A stretch of DNA of 64,000 bases from Aphidius gifuensis (Eukaryota; Arthropoda; Insecta; Hymenoptera; Braconidae): NCBI RefSeq assembly GCF_014905175.1, contig NC_057789.1, forward strand, positions 27,834,555 through 27,898,554, given 5' to 3'. Shown here piece after piece: positions 51,106 through 64,000 of this stretch. The notes beneath the pieces were generated by a model. It was not told where the DNA came from. It searched no databases and saw nothing but the letters and a program-made list of their open reading frames with translations. Numbering within the stretch: position 1 is the first letter of the stretch; each line of letters begins with the position of its first letter. A program made the translations under genes and the position numbers.

Positions 51106-54100
51106 TTTTATTACAAATATATAATCTAAAATAAAAACATTTTTAATAATTATTATTGTTGATTATTGTTTGACAATATTAATCATTGAATTTTAATAAT
51201 TATCTACTTGCCTGTTTGTTATTAATTTATTTAATTTCAACCACGTTTGTCGACATAAACAATATAATATTTTATTGTGAGGTATTGTTATTGTGATATA
51301 ATGTCAGAGCTAGTATGTATCAATTATCATCAGCAGGATAGCCTACAGTTTGGATCCCAAAGGCAAGATGGCAATACCATCCAATGATATTTCGAAAATT
51401 CAAAATTCATTTTTACATCTGCCAAAAGGGTTTTTTGCTTGATTTTTTTTTTTACAACGTGTCAGTCAGAATGCTAAAATAATCGTGTAATTAATTTCAA
51501 TAATTTCCTATGAAAAATAAAAATAATTAAACAACAATTACTAATTAGTAATTGACATTTGAAATTTTAATTTAGATATTTCGATTTTTTATTTTTGAAT
51601 AGGATCAGTTTGAATGTGTTGATTGACCTTAAAAAATAAACAACAATTAATTAACAATTACTAAATTAGAATAAACTTTACATACATTTATTTTAATAGC
51701 GTTCATATTTTGAGGTTTATTATTATTACATTATATAAACATAGACATTTTTGTATTTATTTTTTTGAATTTCATTTATTTACGCAATTCTAATTGTTAT
51801 TTTTGAATATTATTATGTCTATATCAGATATTTTCTATATATGCATGCAAGTATTCCATCGTTATTTGGTAAAACGTGCTTGTATTAAATACACTTTTTA
51901 TTTCTGTATTCAAATTGTTTTGTTATTTTTTTTTTCAGCTTCTTTCATGTGCATTATCCTTTAAGAAAATTTCATACGTACTTTCATACATTTTTTTTTT
52001 TATTTTTACATTCGTGCAATCTTACTCTCGCAATTAAAAATTCTTTTCTATTGGTATTTTTTATATTTTTTTTTTGCTTTATTATAATTGTTTATTTTGT
52101 AATGTTATCTACTTAAAAATTTCAAACTTTCATTACCTTTTTAAGGCTTGTATCTGTATTTCTATTTCTAACGTCAATGACAATCATTTTTTAAAATCCA
52201 TTATCAGTTTTTATTATTGACAAAATACAATGACAGATAATCATGAATATTTTTAATTTATTATTTGTGAAAAAATCATTTTTGTTTTTTTTTATTATAT
52301 ACTTTTTCAATATGACATTATTTTCAGTGAAAATGACTCATTTACAGCGAATTCTGATTGCAAATTATATTTTTCATCTAATTATTTAGAATTTTAAAAA
52401 ACAAAAAAAAAGGAAGCACAATCCTTGATGCCATAATTTTCAATTTGGCATTAACTAATTCCTCATTTTTTTTTATATTTTTAATTTTTTTATTATTGTC
52501 CACAAAGACGATTTTATCATCACTCAAATTGTGAGTAAACATCTTTTCCTTTTGTTGATTAATTCATCATGTAATTCGTTTATAATTGTTAATTAATTTA
52601 AAATGATTATTTTTTGTATATTTTTATCTATATCGTCAAATTCAGTTTTTTAAATTTTTCATTTTTTAATAGATTACATAATTTTTTATTAAATATTATT
52701 TTTAATTTTTTTTCTTTGACGATAAAAATAACATTGACATTTTATAATAATTAATAATTTGTTTTTTAATTTTTTTTTTTTTTCGTAAGTTTTAATTTAA
52801 TTTAAATGGAGCCAGCTGTGTGAATAAAAATATTAATTTTGTTATAAAATAAAAAATTTCATTTTTAAATATATTAAAAAACTTACGTAGAAATTGAGAT
52901 TTTAAAAAAATATTTAAACACCTTAAATAACTATTAATACCATGACAAATAATTATATTGTACAATTATAATTTTATACGATTATAATACATCTATTTTT
53001 GTTTTTTTTTTTTTAATTTTTTTTTTCCTTATTTTTTTCTTTTTTTATGATGTAAAAATAAAATATATAAAAACGTTTTTTTAAATCAATTTTTTATTGA
53101 TTTTCATGTTTTTATCAGAGAGTACTTTTTCACTGGTCATTTATATAATTTATGTTTATAAAATAATTAAAATATTATAATTAAATTAGTATTTTGCATA
53201 AATAAACAAAAAAAAAAAAAAAACATAAAAGGATTACAGCTTGACTGAAAAAATACGGTATACAATGAAAATAGTAAAATAACTATTTTTTATTATTGAA
53301 TAAAATAAAAAAGCCATCTTTATGATGAATAAATAAAAAACTGTTAATATCGGCAGTGAATATAATACGCACAATTAAAATTAATAAATAAAAAAATTTA
53401 AAAAATTGACAATTAAAAAATACAAAATATTATTTCCATTGTTAATATTTGTTTATTTTTTTTTGATTTTAAAATCTTTATCTAAGATAATTAATTGCTC
53501 AATTTTAAAATACACTGAATACTCCAATAAAATTTTTATCATTGTATTTTCCAAATGGAAAAAAAAAAGAATTTCTATTCAAATTAATTTTTAATAATTG
53601 AAAACTATATCGGAATAATTGTTTTAAATAATTGCCACTGATTTTATCGAATGATTATTATTAATGAATATATTAAAACACATCTGCACGTGTTTAATTA
53701 ACTTTTCTTTTTTTTTTTTTATTTATTTTTTTTTTATACGCAAGCATCGATGCAATATTTTCGAAATTAAATTTCACTGATGCTCGCTGAATCGTTTCGA
53801 TTCTAAAATATTTATATAACTAGCTTATTTAAATATTCAAGTATGCATATAAATGCTCGATATTAATTGTTTATATATTCTATATTATCAGTTATTATTT
53901 TTATTAATATTCTTAATAATACATATCACACTGAGCCGGCTGTGTGTGTCCATCGATTTTATTTTTTACTCAATTTAGCGCGCACTTGTTCACTCACTCT
54001 TGTGCCAAACAATTTATAAATTTGACACTTTTTTTTTTTTTTTAATTTTCTTTATTTTCGGCAGTGCTGCTTGATATTATAATATGGGGTTTATCAGTTG

Positions 54101-54274
54101 ACATTATATATGTATCGTAACTTATTTATTGTTATTAAGTTTATTTTATAAAATGGAATATGACGAGATGTGGCGACATTTAAATGGTTAATTAATTTGT
54201 AGTAGTATTATTATTATTTTTATTATTATTATGTTTTTTTTCTTTTTTTTTCTTTTTATCAGTTTGAATCCAGT
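51106..54274. other. PPOX upstream region and slit 3' UTR
   Basis: Just upstream of PPOX, 51340-51390 is GC-raised and may be its promoter. The remaining 2.8 kb is extremely AT-rich with many T-rich tracts and no supported gene. Because slit ends at 54275 on the minus strand, a long slit 3' UTR probably occupies much of 52-54.2 kb. Confidence 0.5.
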
Positions 54275-57200
54275 CTAGTAGCATTTTTTTGTGCATGTAC
54301 ATTTACGAACGAGATCAACGTCTTTAGTGTATCTTCTGCCATCATTGCAAATAAGACGAACCTACAAAAATAATAAAAAATCAAATTATATTACACACAA
54401 TTAAATTTAATTATCATTTTTAATTAAAAAAATTGTTATTATAATACTAGTTTAATTTAGAAAATTTTTACACACCTTACGACGTTTTGTTTTTCTTGGT
54501 AAGCAGCATGAATTACCACAGCTTCCCCAGCATTTTGCCAATTTAACTGGTCGTCTACTGCGGCATCCGTTTTCGCTGTAATATTCTCGTGTGTGTTCTT
54601 TTCGGCATGTCGGTGCTGTTTGATAAATAAATATGTTAGAACTATACGTATTTTTATTTTTTTTCGTTGGATATATAAATGAAAAAAACTTGTAAAATTT
54701 TTACCTTTTTCGCAGTATTGTCCCTGCCAACCGGTTTGACAACGACAAGTGTAACTAGTGCCAAATTGTGAAGTAACACATTCAGAACCTTTGTGACACT
54801 CATTGCCGGTACAGGGATCAATAATACTTGCACTTTGAACAGCCACTATTTCTATTAAATAAATTAATCATTAAAAAATGAAAATAACATGATAAATTTT
54901 ATTTTTTATTATGTATTTTGTTAATTACCAGATGGATGTTGGACAACATCTTCATGCTGCAAAAGATCATCCATGTTATCTTCTTGTGGTGCGATAATTT
55001 CACTGGGTTCTTTTTCTGCTTCATCAGCTTCTTCTTCCCCAAATGCACCAGGAGTAACTCGAAATCTTTTTGCAGCATTACTAAAGTCTACAAGCTTATG
55101 ATTGATCCACATATTTAAAATGGAACCTATAAATTAAATAAATTAAATTAAAAAAAAATTCAAATGCATAAATATAAAATGAAAAATAAAATTTATTTAA
55201 TAATAATTTTACCTCTGAAACTTGTAACATTTCGTAAATGAAATTGTGAAAATGCTGTTGCTGCAACTTCTGATGAAATACCACCAACAAACATTGGTGT
55301 ATTTAATTTAAGATATTCACGTGTACCTTCATTAATAATACTTCTTGCTGGATTATCATCAACACGTAATGTAAAATTTTTTTTAATTGCAATAAATTCA
55401 GCAATATGTTTTTTACCATCAGATACCATTTCATAACTGTACATTGTTGATGTTGGATAATTACCAACATCATATGATATTCTTAAACGACCATTAAATA
55501 ATTCAACTGCAATATGTTCACCACTTTGTTCCATTCCATTATAAAGTAATACACCATTTTCATGTGTTGTTTTAAATTCGATGGTCACATTAGCCTCAGG
55601 CTTCGTTCGAAGCGGCTCAAGCTCGACCAGCGAGCTATTATCCACGAAGCTCAGACTCGTCAGGTACTCGCATCGTTTTCCTAAATATTAATAATTTATT
55701 AGTGTATCTAATAGTAGCTATAAAAATATTTTAATTTATATATTTACCAGTATAACCGGGATGGCACTGGCACAAATAACCAGCAGCAGAATCAGGGGTA
55801 GGTTGATAACAGGCACCGTGTTGACAATCATGATGTGCACATGGTGATGTTTGTGGATACAGCATTGCTGTTGACGGTGCTGTTTCACAAAACCTTCCCG
55901 TGTAATCTGCTGGGCATTTACATTCATAATTGTTTATGCCGTCGATGCAAGGAGCACCGTTCTAGAAAAAAATAAATAAATAAAATTTAATATATATTTA
56001 TATTATATTGTATAAAGGTAAATGGAATTATTATTATTATTATTACCTGGCACAGATGATTAATACAGTCATCCAAGTTGGTAGAACAATTGAAGCCGGA
56101 GAAGCCGATCGGGCACTCGCAGCTGTAGTGGGTCTTGTGGTCGACACATCTTCCATCGTTTTCACATGGATTGTGTCCTTTTGAACAGAAGGGTATTTTC
56201 TTCTCGCAGTATTCTCCCATGAATCCTGGGGTACAGTCGCATCTGTAGGCCTGAATGAGGTCCACGCAGGTTGCGTTGTTTGTGCATTTGTTTGTTGCAC
56301 AATCGTTGACATTGTTTTCACATCTGAGACCCTCGTAACCGGGGGCACAGTCGCAACTGTTACACATTGACTTAACGTAAATTTATATATAAAAGCTCGA
56401 TGGATTGGATCGTAGATTGATCCACCAACACATAGCAAAATAATTTTGTATAACATTTAATTTAATTTAATTTTTTTTTCAATCAATATCAAAGTGCATT
56501 CACGTTATTGCTACTATATGTGTTTGAATATTTTTTCAAATATACAACAAATATATACGTGCTATTATCAAGCATTCCAATTCTATTATAAATTATTTTT
56601 TTTATTTTTTTAATATCATTTTTAACGTGCCAATTAAAATATCTACAAAAAAAAAAGTTGGGGAGCCGAGCTCGATCCAACCCGATTCTACGAAGATGCT
56701 TATCATTCCTCAGGCCCAAGTTTGTTTTTTTTTTTTTTTTTTCTTTCAAATAAATATCAAATGTTTTTTATTTTATTTTAAAAAAATTTTTCAAGTCATT
56801 AATAGTCATTATATATTTTTGTAAATTAAATTAAATTTTGATATTTATTTGTAAGAAATAAACTGCAGGCCTTCAGTCAACACAATGTATATTTATAGTT
56901 ACCTGAATCTGCCTTCTTCCAGTACTTTGCAAGTTCCGGTGTTCCGGCAAGGATTTCCATAGCACGCGTCAATTTTATGTTGACACCTGTCCCCGTGATA
57001 TCCTGGCGTGCACTGGCAATTGAATTGCCAATTCTGTAATGTCTCACATGTTCCTCCGTTTTGACATGGGTAAGTGTAGCACACATCGCATTTGGCCATG
57101 ACCTCGGCAGGTTGTTGCTTGGCTGCACGGAAGAAATGTCTACGATTAATGAGCAATTTTAGTACCGTTCTGAGAGAGCGGGCCAAAAAATAATTAAACT

Positions 57201-60200
57201 AAACAGACAATTATATATTTCTGATTTTTGTTTAAATTAAAAGCTACTTTTTATTTATTTATTTAATTTTTTTATTTATTTGATTTTATTATTATTGAAT
57301 TTATTTTATTTATATATTTAATTTTTTAAATAATAATAATAATAAAGTTAAGTAATTTGTATTTTGATACTTACTTTTGCATTGAAATGCAGTTGATGGA
57401 GCAGTTAAAAGAAGTTTTTCTTTCATTGCTGGTGGTTCCATACATCTTGCTATTCCCGGTTCAACATCCAAGTCTTTTTTTACCCATTCAGCGAGCCATT
57501 GCATGTGGCAATCACAGTAAAGTGGATTTGAACCCAGTGCTCTGTAATAAAAATTGAATTTATATAGTTGAATTTAGTGATCACTCTGATGTTTTGATGG
57601 GCTTTTATACTTACAAGTGTGTTATTGATTCTAAATCGTCAAATGCTCCTTCTGGAATTGTTGAAATGTCGTTACCATGGAGAGAGCTATTACGAAAAAA
57701 AATAAAAATAAAAATCAATACACAAGTTTGACATGTGGTCTGTTGAATATAAAATTAAATTAAATATCTTACATTATTCGTAAAGATTTTAGTCCAGCTA
57801 ATGAATTTTTTTGAACACACTGCAATTTGTTGTAACTAATAATTCTGTAAACATAAAAAAAAGCAAATACAATTTGCAATTAATATTAACTCATTAATTC
57901 ATTTACATTATTGTTATTAACGGGTACTTACAGATGTGACAATTTTGTTAAATTGCTAAATGTATCATTCGCCAACATAACAATTTGATTATTACTCAAA
58001 TCTCTGCAAGTATCAAATAATAAATATTTAATGTTATGATAATAAATTTATATAAAAAAAAATATAAATTTATGACTAGAAATATGATACTCACAGTCTT
58101 GTTAGTAGTCTCAAATGACTCAGTCTTTCTGGCTGAATTGTTTTAATATCATTAACGTCAAGATAAAGTTCAGTTGTTTCAGGTGGAATTCCACGAGGTA
58201 TTTCAGTTAGATGTGATCTAGAACAGCTCACAACTGATCCAGCACAATGACAACGAGGCGGACAATAATCATCTCCAAGACAACCAACACTATCATCTTT
58301 AAAAAATAAAAAAAATTATTTTAAAACGTTGAAAAATTTATTCCAAGTAATACAGATGATTGTCTTTAAGATAAATATAATATTTTCATTTCAAAAAAAA
58401 AAATAAAAAAGAATAAACAAATAATAATCTTGAATATTTTATATCAGATAAAATTTTTGATTCAATTAAATTTAATAAAATTATATTTTCCATAGAATAA
58501 TATTTATTTATATAAAAATTTTTAAAAATACTTGAAAAATGGTATTTATAAATTCAAGTTAAACTCACTTGTACACTTGAATTCATGACGTGGAATGTCC
58601 TTAACATGAGCATCCTTCAATCTTGGAGGATCATGGCAACGTCCAATAATTCCAGGTATGTCATGAGTTCTCAACCACTCAGCAAACCATGCCAAATGAC
58701 AATTGCAAGATAATGGATTACCCTGCATATTACTGTAACAACAAAATATCAAAATAATCAAAAAAATATTCTACTAATTATCAAATTTATCATAAAACTA
58801 AATAAATATAATTAAAACTTACATATTTCGAAGGTGTGGTAAATTGTCAAATGATTCAGTCATCACACATGTTATTGCATTTCCAGTTAAATTTCTATAA
58901 TAAAATATAAATCATCGTTGATTAAATTTTTCCAATTGTCATTATATATTTTTAATATAATTTCATATAGTTTCCTTTTGAATACTCACAGTGTTTTTAT
59001 ATTAGCGAGACCAATAAACATTTTGTTGTGTACTTCACGTAATTTATTATCTGACAATAATAATTCAGTTAATTTATGAGCACCTTTAAATGCACCAGCT
59101 TCAATTCGACTTATTTTATTTCTTCGTAAATCAAGATGTTGTAGTTCTGGTAATTTTTCAAAGAAACTATCTGCTTTTATTTTTTCAATATCGTTATTAC
59201 CCAATAGACTGAAATAAAATAAAATTATAATTTAAATAACCATTCAATTGTTATTGTAAATATAAAAAAATATAATCAATGATAATTACAGTGTTGATGT
59301 GTAAATTGGTAATTCTTTTGGTATCGCTGTTAATTTTTTATCTGAACAATCAACTGTTGCACCATTACATGTACATGGTGATGGACATGCACCAGGTAAT
59401 ACACATTCACCAGCTCTTTTTGTCAATAATTTTTCATCACCTGCAAATAATTGAAACAAAAAAAAACCTATAAATTTTGTATCAAATAAATATGCCTGTT
59501 CTACATTTGATTTGAATTTTTTTTGAAATTTTTTTAACATTCATTGAACAATATATTGTTCAGGAATATTCTCACGTTAAATGGAACAATGGATTTGAAA
59601 ATGAGATGAAATATTATGTTAGATCCTTTCGATGATATTATTGGTTATTATGAAACACATTGGGAAGTGATATCCATGCATCACCAGTAACACCAGCTGT
59701 AAAAGTCATATTTAATTTTTTATTAAAAAATTATATCATTACTTTTACAACAATGATATTATTTATAATAATTAATTAATTTTTTTTTTATTCTAAAACA
59801 TGCATTATATTTTTCATTCGATATTTTTGTTATTTTATTTTTTTTTTATGATTGTGAATATGTTACATTTTTCATGCATACGTACCATGATGATTATGAA
59901 ATGAAATATTATTTTTTTTTTTTCCCACAATTAATTATAATAAATTATAAATAAATAAAATATTTAAAATAAATATATTGAATATTTACATGCTTGGTAG
60001 TGTGAACAAGAGCAAAAGAAAAAAAAATTTTTAAATCGAAATTAAAAGATATTGTGGGAAAGAGAAGTAAAAAAAAAAAAAATATTTATATGATGATTCC
60101 TTGGCTTTTCAGTTGTCGATGATGATTTTGATATTAGAAAATAAAATAAAATAAAAAAAAGCATATTTAAGGATTGGGAATTGAGGATGTGAGGTTACCG

Positions 60201-62478
60201 ACCTGAACAATCCTGTCGAAGTAAGAGATACCGGAAGTCGAATCGTGCTTACCCTTACATTTGAACTTTTCATCCCGCATCACGTCAATTTTTCGTTTAG
60301 CAGCTCTCTTTGGTGATTCACATTTAGCCCCGGATGTTTCGATTGGATGCTCATGAAGATAAAGACTCAACCAGCGAAGATTACAATCACAGATGAATGG
60401 ATTTTTAGCCAAATGTCTATTTAATATACAACAAAAAGAAAAGTTATATTATAACTTGTTATTTATTTATTTATTTTAAATAATTTAATAATACAAACAG
60501 TGTTTTGATGCTTCGAAGATTTGTAAATGTTCCATTTGCAAGTGATTTGATATTATTATCATACAATGACAACAGTGTTAAACTGGTCAGATCACGAAAC
60601 AGATCAGTTCGAATACAGGATATATCATTTGCATTGAGTAGTCTAAAATAAAAATTAAATAAATTATTATTTAAATAAATATTTTATTAACAGATTAATT
60701 TTAAAAAGCCAATATAATTACAGTAATTGTAAACTTGATAGTCCTTGAAAAACTCCACCCGGTAGTTCTGTTATTTTATTTCCATACAATACTCTGAAAG
60801 TAAATTATATATTTTAATTGATTGATTTTCATGATAATATAATTATTTTAATTAAATACTTACAATGATTCAAGTGCTTTTAAACCATGAAATGCATCAG
60901 CAGCTACTTTTTTTATTTTATTATTACTGAGATCACTGAAAAATATTTTTAAACAATTAATTTACTATAAAATTAATTTAATAAAATATTTAAGTAATTA
61001 TTCTTACATTCGTAGTAATTTTCGGTAGGGTGAAAATGCTTTTGGTGGTATTTCTGTTATACCATTTTGTTCCAATCGTCTGAAAATATAAATTAATTAG
61101 AGTATATAAAAAAAAGAAAATTTAGTTATATAAAATGATAATAATTTTTCATTACAGTTCTGTGGTATCTTCCGGTAAATGTGTTGGTACTTTTTCCAAG
61201 GATTGACTTCGACAATTAACAATACTATTAGCACATCTGCATGGGTGTGGACATTGTGGCTCCGATGTGCATTCTGATCCAGTACGAGGTTCAACAAGAC
61301 CAGAACATTTGAATTCATGCTCCTTGAAAAATAATAAAGAATTAATTTTCATTATATTTTTTAAATTTTTTTTTAGGCAATTAGAGACAGGCTCCAACTT
61401 TTTGCAAGAAAATTCTCGTATAAATAAATAAATCTGTTGTTAGCTTGTTAATGACAAAAATAAAAAAAATATATATGCGCAATAAATTTAATGAGAAATT
61501 TCAAAAATAAATATAATTTTATTTTTTAAATAATTTAATGAATATCTTGTGTACCATCAGTGTTGATTTATATAATGCATACATGTTTTTTAAGGAAATT
61601 TATCATGTTGACCACCCACATTAAAGAGAAAAATAAAAAAATTGATATTTTATGAATAAATTTTTGTTAATACATTGATATGTATTATTATAAAAAATAA
61701 AACAAATAAAATTTTATCACAAGATGATTATTTTATATGAGTCAATTTCTTAAGTTTGTATTAAACATAAATTTTTTTTTTTTTTAAATAGGATAATATA
61801 ATATAAAACTGGTTTTCATATTTTTTTTATTTGAATATTATTATTCATTTTGAAAAAAAAATAAAAAAATAAACAAATAAAAAATTTTTATGACTGTTAA
61901 TGGAATTTTAAAGTAACTCAACATCAAACAAGAAATATTCCTACGAGACTTACTTGCAAATCGACAAGATTTTGTCCCTTGAGATGAGCTGGTGATGCAC
62001 ATTTTGTATGCTGTCCAAGTCGAGGAATGCTCTTCAAATGACGTGACAACCAAGCAAGATGACAATCACATGATAGAAAGTTATCAAGAAGTTTTAGTGT
62101 ACGTAGACGCGATAAACCAAAAAGCATTTCTTTCCCAAGGGTTGTAAGTTTGTTGTTGTTTAGTGTTCTGTTGACAAGTATAAATAAATATTTTTCATTT
62201 TTAATATTATATTCACAATCAGTCTATATAATTTTCCATGTAAATCAAATATATTTTTACTTACAAAATTTCAAGATCTTTAAGTTCTCTGATTGCACCT
62301 TCATCAATGCAGGTCAGCACATTATTATCAAGCAGTCTAAATAATCACAAATTATAATAAATTATTTATAAAAAAAAAAATATCAAGAAAAAAAATAAAA
62401 ACTTACAGATGTTTAAGTGCTGAAACTCCACGAAGTGTTTTTGGTCCAATCATGGCAATTTGATTGTGACTGAGGTCT
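54275..62478 (-). CDS. sli: Slit, axon guidance ligand (5' partial)
   Basis: Secreted ligand of Robo receptors, made by midline cells. The window holds 26 exons, 1,340 residues, from inside LRR block 1 to the stop. In reading order: 62407-62478, 62265-62336, 61954-62167 (LRRCT1), 61156-61322 (LRRNT2), 61008-61079, 60864-60935, 60722-60793, 60499-60642, 60253-60416 (LRRCT2), 59290-59440 (LRRNT3), 58990-59208, 58823-58894, 58569-58732 (LRRCT3), 58095-58296 (LRRNT4), 57932-58003, 57773-57844, 57615-57686, 57375-57541 (LRRCT4), 56903-57122, 56047-56356 and 55748-55961 (EGF repeats), 55213-55680 and 54929-55126 (laminin G), 54705-54851 (last EGF), 54476-54615 and 54275-54361 (cystine knot ending CTCTKKCY). 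Each LRRCT shows NPxxCDCHxxW-type motifs; DACYGNPCRN marks an early EGF. Most LRR exons are exactly 72 nt. LRRNT1, the first LRRs and the signal peptide lie right of the window. Confidence 0.96.
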
Positions 62479-64000
62479 CTGTAATCATAACAAAAAAAAA
62501 AATAAATTAAAAGAGTGGTCAAAAGAAAAAACAAAAACACAGGTACAATAATAAAAATTTTTTTAACAAAAAAATAAACATGTATTTGCAAAGTCATGGG
62601 TTGTATTCAAGTCATTGAACTGTAAAAAAAAAATATTACTTTTTTTTCAAAGGGAGTTGGGTAAATGTTGGTGGGGACATATACTGATGGCGAGGTCATG
62701 TCATGACAGGTTGAATATATTACCTCCGGTATAGTTTTGCACACGTGGTCGCGAGTTCAGCCTACATATTTGATACATTATTCAATATTTTGTGTGTGGT
62801 AGCATTGTGAGAGAGACACGATCACTAGGTACTTATTACAAAGTGTCGTACAACTTTTGCTCTAGACCTAAAAGCTCTACAGCATGATAGAAAAAAAAAA
62901 AACCAATATACATTTGTATATAATCACGGTAAATACAAACACATAGTATTGTACAATAAAAAAAATACCTTTATGTCAAAGGTAGGAAATGAAAAAGTCA
63001 TGTCTTTATTTTCTTTTTTATTATACATGGACTATTTGTTGAAGGACCCTCAAGTATTTTCGTCTTTTACCACACAATGTGTCACAATAAAATCGTCCAC
63101 TTGACTGCGCAAAAAAAGGAGGAACAACCTGTTCTTTGTTCTTTTCTTTTTGCTTTTTTTTTAAGGGTGGCTCTGTGAAGCTTGACAACACAGAAGTCAT
63201 TTGAATACTTGAATCCATAAAAAATGATGCTGTAAATTTAAACTCTTTGAACATAAAATCTCATCATCATATACAAAATTAAAAAAAAATATAAAAAAAA
63301 CGAGATCAATTGGTCTGGTCAGAGTGTTGAACTGAATTGAGAACAAGGTCATTTATACTTGAACCAACTAAACTTTGACATTTTTTTGTCTGGCCACGAA
63401 ATGAAATAAAAATAAAATTAAAAAAAAACCCATCAATCAATATAACCAAAAATTAAATTTTTAAATAAACCAACAATTTATTTTTATAAAAATATCCTGA
63501 ATATTTAATTTGTAAAATAATTATCTCAATATTAAAATATTAATTATTGATAAAATTTAAAAATTAATATTTTATAAAACTCAATTGAGAGTTATTTAAT
63601 AATTCAAAAATTATATTTTTGATAAAATTAAATTATACAGTTATATTTATTATGATTTTAAGATAAGATATAATGTAAATGAGCTTTTTTTTTTGTTCAT
63701 TATATTTTATGAATGAGAAAAAAAAAAAGAATATTTTAAAAAAAGTTATAAAAAAAAAAAATAATGTCCATTCCACAGTTGGCTAGCCAAGAGGGTACTA
63801 ACTAGACCAGGGTGATGATAGGTTATAAGGCCGCTAGGGCATCATTGACCGTCCATTTGCTCTGCACTCTCGCAATCTGTAATTATGTTCGGCATTGGGG
63901 GCTATATGCCGGAGGGAACGGATTGAGCTCAGTCACCACTGCAACCCCAGCATTTTTCCCTCTCTCTTCATCGTACATATAGTTATGACTATATACTAAC
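62479..64000 (-). other. Slit intron, 5' exons outside window
   Basis: No LRR exon is seen here on the minus strand. Two patches are GC-raised for this genome: about 62640-62860 and 63771-63990. The second includes a perfect 12-bp palindrome TTGGCTAGCCAA (63779-63790) and a CGGCAT/ATGCCG hairpin (63891-63912). These could be intronic enhancers or repeat remnants. Confidence 0.45.

Noticed and set aside
1..64000. CRISPR array, prophage or defence system
   Set aside because: There are no regularly spaced repeats, no operon structure and no bacterial genes. The sequence is spliced animal DNA.

Overview
The window is AT-rich eukaryotic DNA (many poly-A/T runs, short GT-AG introns, split genes). 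Its gene set (Cad99C, slit, a tetraspanin, GGPP synthase, TAF13, PPOX) is that of an insect. The very low GC content and compact introns fit a hymenopteran, perhaps a braconid-type parasitoid wasp. That placement is inference from composition only. I see no bacterial, viral or CRISPR sequence.

Layout from left to right. (1) 1-8131, plus strand: the 3' three quarters of a Cad99C/protocadherin-15-like cadherin. (2) 10643-12810, plus: a tetraspanin. (3) 13935-15159, minus: a secreted or membrane-anchored carbonic-anhydrase-related protein that has lost two of the three zinc histidines. (4) 15356-17116, minus: an intronless MYCBPAP-like protein, head-to-head with (5) 17599-20537, plus: geranylgeranyl diphosphate synthase. 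(6) 21497-43702, minus: a TMEM72-like four-helix membrane protein whose introns take up about 21 kb. These introns hold nearly all the accessory sequence: an exact 452-bp duplication, a tRNA-derived SINE-like element, a three-way-junction hairpin element, a diverged 46-bp pair and an unassigned coding-like exon. (7) 44866-47500, minus: a FAM149-like protein, head-to-head with (8) 48497-49245, plus: TAF13. (9) 49543-51105, minus: protoporphyrinogen oxidase, tail-to-tail with TAF13. (10) 54275-62478, minus: slit, 1,340 residues from within the first LRR block to the C-terminal cystine knot; its 5' exons lie beyond the window.

The genes do not form one pathway. They are ordinary housekeeping and developmental genes: membrane and adhesion (Cad99C, tetraspanin, TMEM72-like), cilium-linked families (MYCBPAP, FAM149), isoprenoid and haem synthesis (GGPPS, PPOX), transcription initiation (TAF13) and axon guidance (slit). 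Exon joins were checked by reading phase; most genes close without a frame break. The weak points are the first FAM149 exon and the 31-nt second exon of the TMEM72-like gene. I did not find a convincing new multi-gene system. The best leads are the structured and repeated elements in 34-41 kb and the degenerate carbonic anhydrase.
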